Assembly: GCA_024277115.1 (NCBI GenBank)
Contig: JAJRVW010000109.1
Coordinates: 1-38,233 of the forward strand
Origin: Calditrichota bacterium
GTDB taxonomy: Bacteria > Calditrichota > Calditrichia > Calditrichales > J004
Length of the DNA: 38,233 bases
Direction: 5' to 3'
Position numbers and translations under genes: made by a program. Below the pieces are notes generated by a model. The model did no database searches. It was not told the DNA's origin and saw only the letters and a program-made list of their open reading frames with translations. Below are positions 24,029 to 32,556 of the stretch, piece by piece; the first letter of the stretch is position 1, and each line of letters begins with the position of its first letter.

Positions 24029-24298
24029 ATGGCATTATCAAATGAAGATAGAGAAAACATCGTAAAAAAACACGGTGAAAACGATAAGGATACTGGTAAA
24101 ACAGAAGTGCAGGTTGCCCTTATCACCGAAAGGATCAAGTATTTAACTGATCATTTAAAAACCCACAAGAAAGACCATCACTCACGTCGTGGTTTATTGA
24201 AACTTGTTGGCCAAAGGAGAAGATTATTAAGATATTTAACAAAAACAGATATTATGCGCTATCGTGCAATCATCAAAGAGCTCGGATTACGCAGGTAA
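24029..24298 (+). CDS. rpsO: Small ribosomal subunit protein S15
   Basis: The 89-residue protein is full length, with the conserved [19 protein letters not shown] and [25 protein letters not shown] segments that bind the three-way junction of 16S rRNA. GGAGG precedes the ATG by 6 bases. In E. coli S15 represses its own mRNA through a pseudoknot; the 17-base gap after ribF leaves little room for such a structure unless it extends into ribF. pnp follows after 25 bases, as in most bacteria. Confidence 0.97.
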   Translation: MALSNEDRENIVKKHGENDKDTGKTEVQVALITERIKYLTDHLKTHKKDHHSRRGLLKLVGQRRRLLRYLTKTDIMRYRAIIKELGLRR

Positions 24299-24323
24299 AT
24301 AGGCACTTAAGCCTGGAGGATAA

Positions 24324-26424
24324 ATGTTAGTAAAAAAATCAATTGAAATTGGTGGTAAAACCCTAACTGTTGAAACCGGAAGAATGGCAAAACAGGCCAA
24401 TGGCGCCGTTTTGGTTAGCATGGAAGATACAGCTGTTTTAGTTACAGCTGTTGCCGCAGAAGAACCAAGGGAAGGCCTTGGCTTTTTCCCGTTAACTGTT
24501 GAATACAGGGAAAAATATTATGCTGCCGGGAAGTTCCCGGGTGGTTTTATAAAAAGAGAAGCCCGCCCCAGTGAAAAAGAAATTTTATCAGCCAGGGTGA
24601 TTGACAGACCTATACGCCCGTTATTTCCAGATGGCTTTATGAACGAAACGCAGATTATCGCCAATGTTCTTTCTATGGACAATGATAATGACGCGGATGT
24701 TTTGGCTGCTTTGGGTTCATCATTTGCCTTGGGCTTATCGGATATTCCGTTTAACGGAATTATTGCAACTGTAAGGATTGCACGGGTAGATGGAAAGCAT
24801 GTTGTTTACCCAAGTTATGAAGAAGTTGAGAAATCTGATATTGAACTTCTGGTAGCCGGTTCTGCCGATTCAATAATGATGGTAGAAGGGGAAGCCGATG
24901 AAGTCTCCGAGGCTGATTTACAGGAAACAATTTCTGTCGCTCACGATGCAATCAAAAAACTAATCGATATGCAAAAAGAGTTTTTTAAAGAAGTATCGAA
25001 TGAAAAATGGGAAGTAGCCCCAAAAGAATTATCCGAAGGCCTTTTGGAAAAAGTACAAAACCTTTCTAAAGACGGGATTGCTGCCGGAATAAAAATCACA
25101 GAGAAAAAAGAACGGCGCAAAGCCCTGAAGGAAGTATCTAAAAAGGTGCTGGAAGAGTTGGAAGAAGAGTATCCTGATGATGCCGGAGATATCAAAGATA
25201 TTTTACATGACATCGAGAAAGAAGAAGTCCGTAAGATGATCCTTGATGAAAATGTACGGCTTGACGGACGTGGTTTAACAGACATCCGCGATATTACTTG
25301 CGAAGTAGGCGTTCTGGCGCGTACACACGGCTCAGCGCTTTTTACACGCGGGCAAACCCAATCACTTGGCGTTGTGACCTTAGGCAGTAAAGGCGATGAG
25401 CAGATCGTTGATGTACCGGGCGGGGAATATCGTAAAAATTATATGCTCCACTATAATTTCCCCCCATTTTGTACCGGTGAAGCCAAGCCAATCCGGGGCA
25501 CCAGCCGCCGCGAAATAGGCCATGGCAACCTGGCGGAACGGGCAATCCGGCCTGTTTTACCGGAAGATTTTCCTTATACAATCCGGGTAGTTTCTGAAGT
25601 ATTGGAATCCAATGGCTCGTCGTCGATGGCGACAGTTTGTTCGGGTTCACTTTCCTTGATGGATGCAGGTGTTCCAGTAAAAGGCGCTGTTGCAGGTATT
25701 GCCATGGGACTGATTAAAGAGGGCGACAAGGTTGCCATCCTTTCAGATATTCTTGGTGATGAAGACCATCTTGGCGATATGGATTTTAAAGTGGCCGGTA
25801 CATCCAAAGGTATCACAGCTGTCCAGATGGATATAAAAATTGATGGTATTTCCAGCCAGATTATGGCCGATGCCATGGAGCAAGCGCGTCTCGGCCGTAT
25901 GCACATAATGGGCATTATGAACGAAACACTTGCGAGCGGGCGTGATGAGCTTAATCCAAATGCGCCTAAAATTCATAAGATTAAAATTTCGCCTGATAAA
26001 ATTGGCACTGTAATCGGACCAGGTGGTAAAATGATCCGAAGCATTGTTGAAGAAACAGGGGTTCAAATCGATATTGATGAAGATGGCACAGTGATGATTG
26101 CCGCACCGGATGGCCCATCGGCAGATAAGGCTATCTCAATTGTGCAAAAACTTACCGAGGAAGCCGTTGCAGGCAAAGCGTACAAAGGCGTTGTAAAACG
26201 TATCCGTGATTTTGGCGCGTTTGTTGAAATCCTTCCCGGAAAAAGATGGCATGGTTCATATTTCTGAATTGGCCCTTGAGCGGACAAATAAAGTGACAGA
26301 TGTCCTGAAAGAAGGCCAGGAAGTTGATGTAATTGTAAAAAGCATCGCTCCTGATGGCAAAATTGCCTTAAGCATTAAAATGTATTTGCTTAAACAGCAG
26401 AAAGAACAAAATAAAGAAAACTAA
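24324..26424 (+). CDS. pnp: Polynucleotide phosphorylase, with an apparent one-base frameshift near the 3' end
   Basis: PNPase is the 3'-5' phosphorolytic exonuclease of the RNA degradosome. Two RNase PH domains (about 1-220 and 300-545), a KH domain ([15 protein letters not shown] near 565) and the start of an S1 domain are intact. The frame then runs into AAAAA at 26240-26244; as written it encodes [11 protein letters not shown] and stops at 26267. Skipping one A restores the expected S1 sequence ([21 protein letters not shown]) to a stop at 26424, a protein of 699 residues. The run probably should hold four A. The cause may be an assembly error, a real mutation removing most of the S1 domain, or recoding; the first is likeliest in a gene this conserved. 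Confidence 0.9.
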
Positions 26425-26456
26425 CGATTATAATATCGGTAGTTATATATACTATA

Positions 26457-26500
26457 AATCCCCCACTAATTTTGATAATATAAATTTTGGGGGATTTTTT
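26457..26500 (+). terminator. Intrinsic terminator after pnp
   Basis: AATCCCCC (26457-26464) pairs with GGGGGATT (26489-26496), extended by one A-T pair, and six T follow the A at 26494. The loop of about 22 bases is long, but the C5/G5 stem is strong. It separates the rimP-pnp operon from the M16 peptidase gene. Confidence 0.8.
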
Positions 26501-26527
26501 AGTTTAATTGAAGAAATGTAAAATTTA

Positions 26528-27772
26528 GTGAATCAAACCAAGTTTAACAAAACAGTCCTGAAAAATGGGCTGACTATTGTCAGTGAACAAGTTAAGGCCT
26601 TTCGTTCCATCGCCCTGGGTGTTTGGGTAAAATCAGGCAGCCGATTCGAAAAACATGAAGAAATGGGCATGGCGCATTTTATTGAGCACATGCTTTTTAA
26701 GGGTACGGCGAGCAGGTCTGCTTTTGAGATTGCCAGTTCTCTGGAAGATTTAGGCGGCAATATTAACGCGTTTACGGGCAAAGAAGAAACGTGCTTTTAT
26801 GTGCATAGTTTGGATACGCACCTCGAGATAAGTGTACAGGTTTTGGCGGATATGATCTGCAATTCGTTGTTTGATCCTGCCGATATTGCCATGGAGAAGC
26901 AGGTTGTGCTCGAAGAAATTAATTCTGTAAAAGACACCCCGGATGAGTATATTTTTGATGTTTTCCAGGAAAAGGTATTTCCCGATCAGGCATTGGGCTA
27001 TCCCATATTAGGCATGCCTGAAAATATTAAAAGTTTTAATAAAGACAATCTTGTTGAGTTTTGGAAAAAATATTACCATCCCGCAAATATTGTTATTGCT
27101 GCAGCGGGTAATGTTGATCATAGCAGTTTGGTTGATTTAATAAAATTAAATTTTAATTTTACAGAGAGTGCCGATATAGTTGAAATGCCCAAGGCACAAT
27201 TAGCGAGCAATGTTAACATTACGCTAAATGAACCTGTAAACCAGACACATATTTGTGTGGGAAGTGGTTCGGCCTCATATTACGACGCAGACCGCTTTGA
27301 CCTGATTGCATTAAACACCTATTTGGGCGGCGGGTTGAGTTCGCGCTTGTTTCAGACATTGCGGGAAGAGCTGGGGCTGGTTTACACCATTTATTCATTT
27401 TTAGATTTTTATAAAGATACGGGTATCTTTGGGTTTTATTTGGGGACAGATTTTAAGAACCAGAAAAAAGCATTTGATGAACTAAAAAATGAATTATACA
27501 AAACGACTACTGAAATCTTATCTGAAGAAAAAGTCGATAAATTGAAAGAACAAATAAAGGGTAGTTTTTTCCTTGCGATGGAAAGCACGTTTAAGCGCAT
27601 GTCCCGTCTTGCAAAAAATGAAATTTATTTTAACCGTTTTGTTTCTGCCGACACGCTTTCTGAAACGATAGATAAAATTTCACCGGACTCTATCTTTACA
27701 GCGGCCCGGAAACATTTAATAATTGAAAAACTAAATTCTGTAATACTGTCTTCAGGAAAAATAAATGCTTAG
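26528..27772 (+). CDS. M16 family zinc metallopeptidase (processing-peptidase type)
   Basis: The 414-residue protein resembles mitochondrial processing peptidase beta subunit and bacterial YmxG/PqqL-type single-unit M16B proteases. The inverted zinc motif HxxEH is H50-F-I-E53-H54 in MAHFIEHMLFKGT, and the downstream zinc Glu lies in the region VLEEINSVKDTPDEYIFD. A second, inactive-like M16 half (about 215-400) has GGGLSSRLFQTLREELGLVYTI. The start is GTG. M16 genes often follow pnp in diverse bacteria, as here, behind its terminator. It overlaps the next gene by 8 bases. Confidence 0.9.
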   Translation: MNQTKFNKTVLKNGLTIVSEQVKAFRSIALGVWVKSGSRFEKHEEMGMAHFIEHMLFKGTASRSAFEIASSLEDLGGNINAFTGKEETCFYVHSLDTHLEISVQVLADMICNSLFDPADIAMEKQVVLEEINSVKDTPDEYIFDVFQEKVFPDQALGYPILGMPENIKSFNKDNLVEFWKKYYHPANIVIAAAGNVDHSSLVDLIKLNFNFTESADIVEMPKAQLASNVNITLNEPVNQTHICVGSGSASYYDADRFDLIALNTYLGGGLSSRLFQTLREELGLVYTIYSFLDFYKDTGIFGFYLGTDFKNQKKAFDELKNELYKTTTEILSEEKVDKLKEQIKGSFFLAMESTFKRMSRLAKNEIYFNRFVSADTLSETIDKISPDSIFTAARKHLIIEKLNSVILSSGKINA

Positions 27773-28892
27773 AGTTGGGGTATTAAAAGAGATCAAAAAG
27801 AATGAAGGCAGGGTTGCCCTTTGTCCTGAGGGCGTCTTGGCACTCACCTCCCAGGGAATCGAAGTTGCTGTGGAATCGGGCGCTGGTGATGGGTGCAGTT
27901 GCCCGGATGAGATGTTTGTAGAAGCAGGCGCCACTATATTTCCATCCGCAGAAAAATTATTAAAAAATGCCGAGTTAATTGTAAAAGTTTTGCCTGTATC
28001 ACCGGTAGAAGCCGAGTTGATTACCGATGCCCACATGGTTTTCTCTTTTCTAAAACTTAACCCGACCGGTGACCGGCTAAAACCATTGATTAACTCAAAT
28101 ACAGTTTATTTCGGGGCAGATTTGCTCGAAGATGATCAGGGCGCACACCCAATCCTGGAGGCAATCAGTGAGGTGGATGGGCGTATGGCCGTTCATGTTG
28201 CGGCAAATTTGTTATCTGTCTCGCAGGGCGGCAAAGGCATTCTTCTCTCTGGCGCGGATGTAATTGCCCCTGCCAATGTTACAATAATCGGTTCCGGCCT
28301 CATCGGACGGGTCTCGGCGGTGCAAGCCTGGACCAATGGGGCAAATGTTAGTATGCTCTCATTAAAACCGGAAAATATTGAAAGTTACGATATAATCCGT
28401 GATGGACTGATGATCCAGGAATTTACCCCAGAGAAGTTAAAAGAACTTTTGCCTAAAACAGATATTTTGATTGTATCGGTGTACTCACTGCGCAACCCTG
28501 TTATGGATTTTATTATCAATAAAGAGTTGATCAACCTGCTTACACCAGGCAGTGTTGTGATTGATTTATCCGTAGAGCAAAATCCGGTCATCGAAACATC
28601 ACATGTAACAGACATTAACCAACCGACATATATCGTAAATAATATTGTCCACTATTGTGTCCCCAATATCAGCGCCACAGTGCCGCTCACGAGCAGTAAA
28701 ATTTATACTAAAAAAATAACGCCTTATATTGAACTTCTTGCTAAAAATGGTTTAAAAAATGCCCTGACAAAGTCCCCGGAATTACTCTCTGCACTGGCGA
28801 TCTATAAAGGTAAAATCACCAACCGTATTCTTGCCGATAGGTTTGGTCATACTTTTAATAATATTTTTGACCTTCTTGAGTTAAATCTTTAA
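27765..28892 (+). CDS. Alanine dehydrogenase/PNT-family protein with altered active site
   Basis: The 375-residue protein has the AlaDH/PNT layout: the N-terminal VGVLKEIKKNEGRVALCPEGV, the middle EVDGRMAVHVAANLL, and a Rossmann GSGLIG (G176-G181). However, the positions that I align with the catalytic Lys and His of Bacillus alanine dehydrogenase (K in VKVKEP, H in YLHLAA) read L76 (VKVLPV) and K97 (FLKLNP). The alignment is from memory, but if right, it is probably not an ordinary alanine dehydrogenase. NAD(P)-dependent amino-acid dehydrogenase activity on another substrate is possible. It overlaps the M16 gene by 8 bases and is followed 5 bases later by the deacetylase. Confidence 0.75.
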   Translation: MLRVGVLKEIKKNEGRVALCPEGVLALTSQGIEVAVESGAGDGCSCPDEMFVEAGATIFPSAEKLLKNAELIVKVLPVSPVEAELITDAHMVFSFLKLNPTGDRLKPLINSNTVYFGADLLEDDQGAHPILEAISEVDGRMAVHVAANLLSVSQGGKGILLSGADVIAPANVTIIGSGLIGRVSAVQAWTNGANVSMLSLKPENIESYDIIRDGLMIQEFTPEKLKELLPKTDILIVSVYSLRNPVMDFIINKELINLLTPGSVVIDLSVEQNPVIETSHVTDINQPTYIVNNIVHYCVPNISATVPLTSSKIYTKKITPYIELLAKNGLKNALTKSPELLSALAIYKGKITNRILADRFGHTFNNIFDLLELNL

Positions 28893-28897
28893 AACGC

Positions 28898-29677
28898 ATG
28901 ATCCCCTCAAATCTTCTTATTATAAATTATCATAAAATTGAAAAAAAAAGTGATATTGGGCTAACAGCGCGCCACCCTGAAGCTTTTAAAAGAGACCTGG
29001 ACACACTTGTTCAGGAGGGGTACACAACGATCAATTTTCATCATCTAAAGGCACAGGGGAAACTGCCCGCGAAACCTGTAATTATAACTTTTGATGATGG
29101 CTATCTATCGTTTTATGATGTTGCATTTAAAGAGTTGTTAAAACGGAACATGACAGCTGTTGTGTATGTGCCGGTAAACTATATCGGTAAATCGAATGAT
29201 TGGGACGTTCAGCTGGGTTATAAAAAATATGCCCACATGACCGCGCAACAATTACAAGAAATTGCCGAACAAAATTTTGAAATAGGGTCACATACTTTAA
29301 ACCACAAATATTTAAACGGCCTTAGTGATTCGGAGTTGGAAAAGGAACTGGGCGAGAGCAAAAGAATGCTCGAAGAACAGACCGCTGCATCGGTAATTTC
29401 TGTTAGCTATCCTTTTGGAAAATATAATAAAAATGTACTGAAACTCAGTCAAAAATATTATGATTTTGGTGTACAGCTTATGCCGCCTTTTTTTAGGGAT
29501 AGCCCGGATAATAAATTGTGCCTGCAACGAATAAATATTTACAGGACAGATTCGGCAGCTACATTAAAAAAAAAATTATCCTATTCAAATTATAAATTAC
29601 TCATCATAAAAAACAGATTGATCCAGCAGGGTGCCTGGGCAACAATCTTATTAAAAAAAATGAGAGGAAATAAATGA
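28898..29677 (+). CDS. Polysaccharide deacetylase (NodB-like, carbohydrate esterase 4)
   Basis: These metal-dependent enzymes remove N- or O-acetyl groups from peptidoglycan, chitin or exopolysaccharide. In this 259-residue protein the motifs are complete: TFDDGY with D66-D67, SHTLNH with metal-binding H132 and H136, and SYPFGKYN near 154-161. There is no clear signal peptide, so it may act in the cytoplasm or near the membrane during polymer synthesis. It is wedged between the dehydrogenase-like gene (5 bases before) and the cytochrome gene (4-base overlap), so co-transcription is likely though the functions do not obviously belong together. Confidence 0.88.
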   Translation: MIPSNLLIINYHKIEKKSDIGLTARHPEAFKRDLDTLVQEGYTTINFHHLKAQGKLPAKPVIITFDDGYLSFYDVAFKELLKRNMTAVVYVPVNYIGKSNDWDVQLGYKKYAHMTAQQLQEIAEQNFEIGSHTLNHKYLNGLSDSELEKELGESKRMLEEQTAASVISVSYPFGKYNKNVLKLSQKYYDFGVQLMPPFFRDSPDNKLCLQRINIYRTDSAATLKKKLSYSNYKLLIIKNRLIQQGAWATILLKKMRGNK

Positions 29678-30012
29678 ACAAAGTTCGAAAATGGCTGCCA
29701 TTCGCTTTAATGATTACGCTTGCCGCTTTTAGTTTTATCTATTTTATCCTTTTTGGTGATAATGAGCCATACTTTCCTGAAACCAGTGATCCTGACATAA
29801 TTTATCAGGAAGCGTGTGTCCAGTGTCATGGAAAAAATGGTGAGGGAAGTGGCATCTTATATCCGGCCTTTGATCATTCTGAACTAAGCCTGGAAATAAT
29901 CCGCCAGAATATAAAAGAGGGTACATGGTTAATGCCCCGCTTTAAAAATATTAATGGCGACACGTTAAATTTGCTCTCGGATTATATTTATCAAAAAAAG
30001 TATCTTAAGTAG
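29674..30012 (+). CDS. Membrane-anchored monohaem cytochrome c
   Basis: This 112-residue protein has an N-terminal membrane segment (about 8-27) that acts as signal or anchor, then a single class I cytochrome c domain. The haem attachment motif is C48-V-Q-C51-H52, and M87 in TWLMPRF is the likely second axial ligand. It would face the periplasm and carry electrons. Its ATG overlaps the deacetylase stop by 4 bases. No oxidase genes are nearby, so its partner is unknown. Confidence 0.9.
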   Translation: MNKVRKWLPFALMITLAAFSFIYFILFGDNEPYFPETSDPDIIYQEACVQCHGKNGEGSGILYPAFDHSELSLEIIRQNIKEGTWLMPRFKNINGDTLNLLSDYIYQKKYLK

Positions 30013-30165
30013 TTAATAATAATCGAGTTCTATCCAAATTGATTGATAAAACAAAAAAAACCTAAGAATCTTCAATCAAAAACCGTTAATTGGTGAGGGA
30101 TTTTTGGATACGCGTACGGTTGAATAAAATAGCAGTAGTGCCTGAAATGTTTATGGAGAAAGTTG

Positions 30166-31065
30166 ATGCGCATTGTAACCCGTGGTGATTTTGATAGTTT
30201 GATCAGTTCTGTATTATTAAGCCTGGCTTATGATATTGACGATGTAAAAATTACCAATCCGGCTGAAATACAAGAATGTAAATTTGCAATTACATCGGAT
30301 GATATTATTGCAAACCTGCCGTACCATTCTGATTGCGGTGTATGGTTTGATCATCATATAAATGAAGATTCGGTTGCACATAAAATTGATTTTAAAGGAT
30401 GTTTTAAAATTGCCCCAAGCTGTTCACGGGTTATTTTTGATTATTTAGAAGATGTGCAGGAAACACGCCGCTTCGAAAAAGTGGTTAAAATTGCAGACCT
30501 GATCGACTCTGCCACTTTAACGGTTGAATCAATTAAAAATCCCCATGGTTGGTACATTCTAGACCGCACCCTTAATGCTTTTGATCCCAAAGGCCGGTTA
30601 GGCGATTTTAGGGAATATTTTATCAAATTACTTCAATGGATTAAAACAAGCCCGTTAAGCAGTATTCTAATTTCCGATGAGGTTCAGGCACGTATTGAGC
30701 ATGTACGAAGTGAGCATAAATTGTTTATTAATGCCCTTCAGGAATGCAGTACAGTGGACAAGAATGTCATTATTACAGATTCCCGTAGTTTACGCTATTT
30801 CCCCAATGGAAACCGTTTTCAAATTTATACGCTTTTTCCAAATCAAAATGTGTCGGCCAGTATTTTTAACAGGCGCGGTACAGATACATCGGTCATTTTT
30901 TGTGGCCATAATATTTTTAACCGCGGGTGTAAAACGGATATAAATGAATTGATGCACAAATATAATGGCAGTGGAAGGATGACAGCAGGCTCTTGTGTAG
31001 TACCCTCGGCCGAAGCTGATAATATCCTCAAAGAAATTGTAGACACTCTAAAAGCGAATAATTAA
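30166..31065 (+). CDS. DHH-like phosphoesterase family protein
   Basis: The 299-residue protein resembles the DHH/DHHA1 superfamily (RecJ, NrnA, exopolyphosphatase-like). The N-terminal TRGDFDSLISSVLL supplies the D-x-D motif, VWFDHH near 65-70 is the DHH motif itself, and ADLIDSATL later supplies another acidic residue. Near the C-terminus, NGSGRMTAGSCVV resembles the GGGH-like DHHA1 substrate-binding loop, though the His is replaced. Members cleave short oligonucleotides, cyclic dinucleotide products, pAp or polyphosphate; which applies here cannot be told. The ATG at 30166 has GGAGAA 6 bases upstream; a TTG one codon earlier is less likely. Confidence 0.7.
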   Translation: MRIVTRGDFDSLISSVLLSLAYDIDDVKITNPAEIQECKFAITSDDIIANLPYHSDCGVWFDHHINEDSVAHKIDFKGCFKIAPSCSRVIFDYLEDVQETRRFEKVVKIADLIDSATLTVESIKNPHGWYILDRTLNAFDPKGRLGDFREYFIKLLQWIKTSPLSSILISDEVQARIEHVRSEHKLFINALQECSTVDKNVIITDSRSLRYFPNGNRFQIYTLFPNQNVSASIFNRRGTDTSVIFCGHNIFNRGCKTDINELMHKYNGSGRMTAGSCVVPSAEADNILKEIVDTLKANN

Positions 31066-31180
31066 AACACCCTCCTTTTCCTACATGATTTGTATTTTTT
31101 AATATATTTATATCGTAAATAGGCTGCATTGTATTTTACAATTACTAACGAATATTACATCATCAATAAAAAAGATAAAA

Positions 31181-31209
31181 TTGACACGGGTCACATTCTC
31201 GTATAATTT
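31181..31209 (+). promoter_or_regulatory. Promoter of the small lipoprotein gene, with possible operator
   Basis: TTGACA (31181-31186) is followed after 17 bases by TAATTT (31204-31209), or after 15 bases by TATAAT (31202-31207). The -35 region lies within TTGACACGGGTCACATT, whose centre TGAC-N4-GTCA is a perfect palindrome. Of its 17 positions 14 are identical to the element at the receptor promoter at 14376. Confidence 0.6.
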
Positions 31210-31240
31210 GCCGTTTTTTAAACATGTATGGAGGTTCGGT

Positions 31241-31414
31241 ATGAAGAAGTTAATCTTACTTCTTTTTGTTTTTGGTTTGTTAGCCTGTGGAGAAAAAAAG
31301 CAAGAAACTAAGGCTGTTGAAGAGACTGTTAAGCAGGAAACAGTTACTTCTATAGTTGATTCTACAGTTGCTGCAGACTCTACATCTAAAGTAGTAGAAG
31401 AGGTTGCCGAGTAA
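31241..31414 (+). CDS. Small lipoprotein of unknown function
   Basis: The start is ATG 31241, preceded by GGAGG at 31230-31234; earlier in-frame starts would add a non-signal stretch. The 57-residue precursor has a basic N-terminus, a hydrophobic core and the lipobox LLAC with Cys16. The mature part of about 42 residues is rich in Glu, Lys, Val, Thr and Ser and has no Cys beyond the lipidated one. A consensus-like promoter, a strong ribosome binding site and a terminator make it a monocistronic, probably well-expressed gene. A Lpp-like structural role is possible, but there is no clear heptad repeat. Confidence 0.75.
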   Translation: MKKLILLLFVFGLLACGEKKQETKAVEETVKQETVTSIVDSTVAADSTSKVVEEVAE

Positions 31415-31437
31415 AAAGCATCTTCTTAATTTATACA

Positions 31438-31466
31438 AAAGCCGGGAATGCCCAGGCTTTTTTTTT
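31438..31466 (+). terminator. Intrinsic terminator after the small lipoprotein gene
   Basis: GCCGGG (31441-31446) pairs with CCC-A-GGC (31451-31457), with one bulged A and a 4-base AATG loop. It is preceded by AAAA and followed by a run of nine T (31458-31466). Confidence 0.85.
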
Positions 31467-31614
31467 GACAGCTTCTCACAAAACTATTTTCGTTTTATCA
31501 CCACAATTTCCCGCTTATTAAAATTTTTATAACATCTGCGTTTGCCCCTTTTATTTCCTTAAGAATGTGTTAATATGAAATAACCATCTCTATATTTAAG
31601 TGGAAGAAAGCGGA

Positions 31615-32547
31615 ATGTTTATTAAATCTTTAGTGCAATTAATTTTTGTCTTTTCCCTGCCCCTCTCTCTTTTTGCCCAAACGTGTTGCTCGGCGGGGAC
31701 GCCCATTTTATCCGCCATAAATATTTCGGCAACAAATGGCGGGCAATGGCAATTATCCTTAACTGCCGAGCATAATTCCATACAAGATGTTTTACCCCGC
31801 GTGATTAGCCCGCGGGAGGAACGGTTTACAAATTCGTTGCTTTTAGATGTTTCCTATGGGATATCCGAGCGGTTTTCCATAACACTTATCGTGCCCTATG
31901 TGCAATTAAGCCAGACCCCGCTTTTTGGTAGCCAGGGGCAGATCCTTACCAATGGGCTTGGTGATATTCTTACTATGGTAAAATACAATATTATTCCGGT
32001 TAATTTTGTAAACCAGAATCAACTTGCTGTTGGCTACGGGCTTAAACTTCCATCTGGCCGTTCCGACCTTAGGGGCGGTTTAGGTGCCATTTTAGCCCCG
32101 CAATTACAACCCGGAACGGGCTCTTGGGACCATGTGTTGTGGGGCTTTTATTCTCAAAATTTTAGGCCTGAGCCGATCAGCTTATTTTTTAATTTAAACT
32201 ACCGCTTAAATGGTGATAACAACCGTTTTCAAACAAGCGGGCCATTCAGTTCATATAAATTTGGGAATGTTTTTTCTTCCGCACTAGGCCTGTCTTATCG
32301 CTTAAGACCATCATTGGATTTGTCTGCCCTTGTGCGTTACAGGCATACGGAAAAAGATTTATTTGCGGATGTAGAGGTACCGAACACAGGTGGTGACTGG
32401 GTCTATTTGGTCCCTGCCATAAATATAAATTTTGATCCGTACGGCCTCCGGTTTTCCGGCCAGCTACCAGTATTTAGGAACCTCACAGGCATTCAGATAA
32501 CAACAAGTTTCACCGTCTCAGCATCATTTTACTATTTTATTTTTTAA
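31615..32547 (+). CDS. Outer-membrane beta-barrel protein with N-terminal Cys-Cys motif
   Basis: The start ATG 31615 (AGCGGA just upstream) begins a good signal peptide (about 1-22, SLSLFAQ). A longer frame from GTG 31600 would add five residues. The mature protein starts TCCSAGTP and continues with amphipathic strands (FSITLIVPYVQLS, LGDILTMVKYNII, LAVGYGLKLPSG, SFTVSASFYYFIF), ending in Phe, as outer-membrane barrels do. The overall look is that of transporter/MetA-type barrel proteins. The paired cysteines right after cleavage could bind a metal or form a disulphide. The DUF3179 lipoprotein gene follows after 9 bases, so the two probably act together. Confidence 0.7.
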   Translation: MFIKSLVQLIFVFSLPLSLFAQTCCSAGTPILSAINISATNGGQWQLSLTAEHNSIQDVLPRVISPREERFTNSLLLDVSYGISERFSITLIVPYVQLSQTPLFGSQGQILTNGLGDILTMVKYNIIPVNFVNQNQLAVGYGLKLPSGRSDLRGGLGAILAPQLQPGTGSWDHVLWGFYSQNFRPEPISLFFNLNYRLNGDNNRFQTSGPFSSYKFGNVFSSALGLSYRLRPSLDLSALVRYRHTEKDLFADVEVPNTGGDWVYLVPAININFDPYGLRFSGQLPVFRNLTGIQITTSFTVSASFYYFIF

Positions 32548-32556
32548 GGGGGAAAT

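Noticed and set aside
26236-26250. Programmed frameshifting in pnp.
   Set aside because: The needed shift is +1 at five A, without a classic slippery heptamer, stop codon or stimulatory structure that I can see, and I know of no such recoding in pnp.
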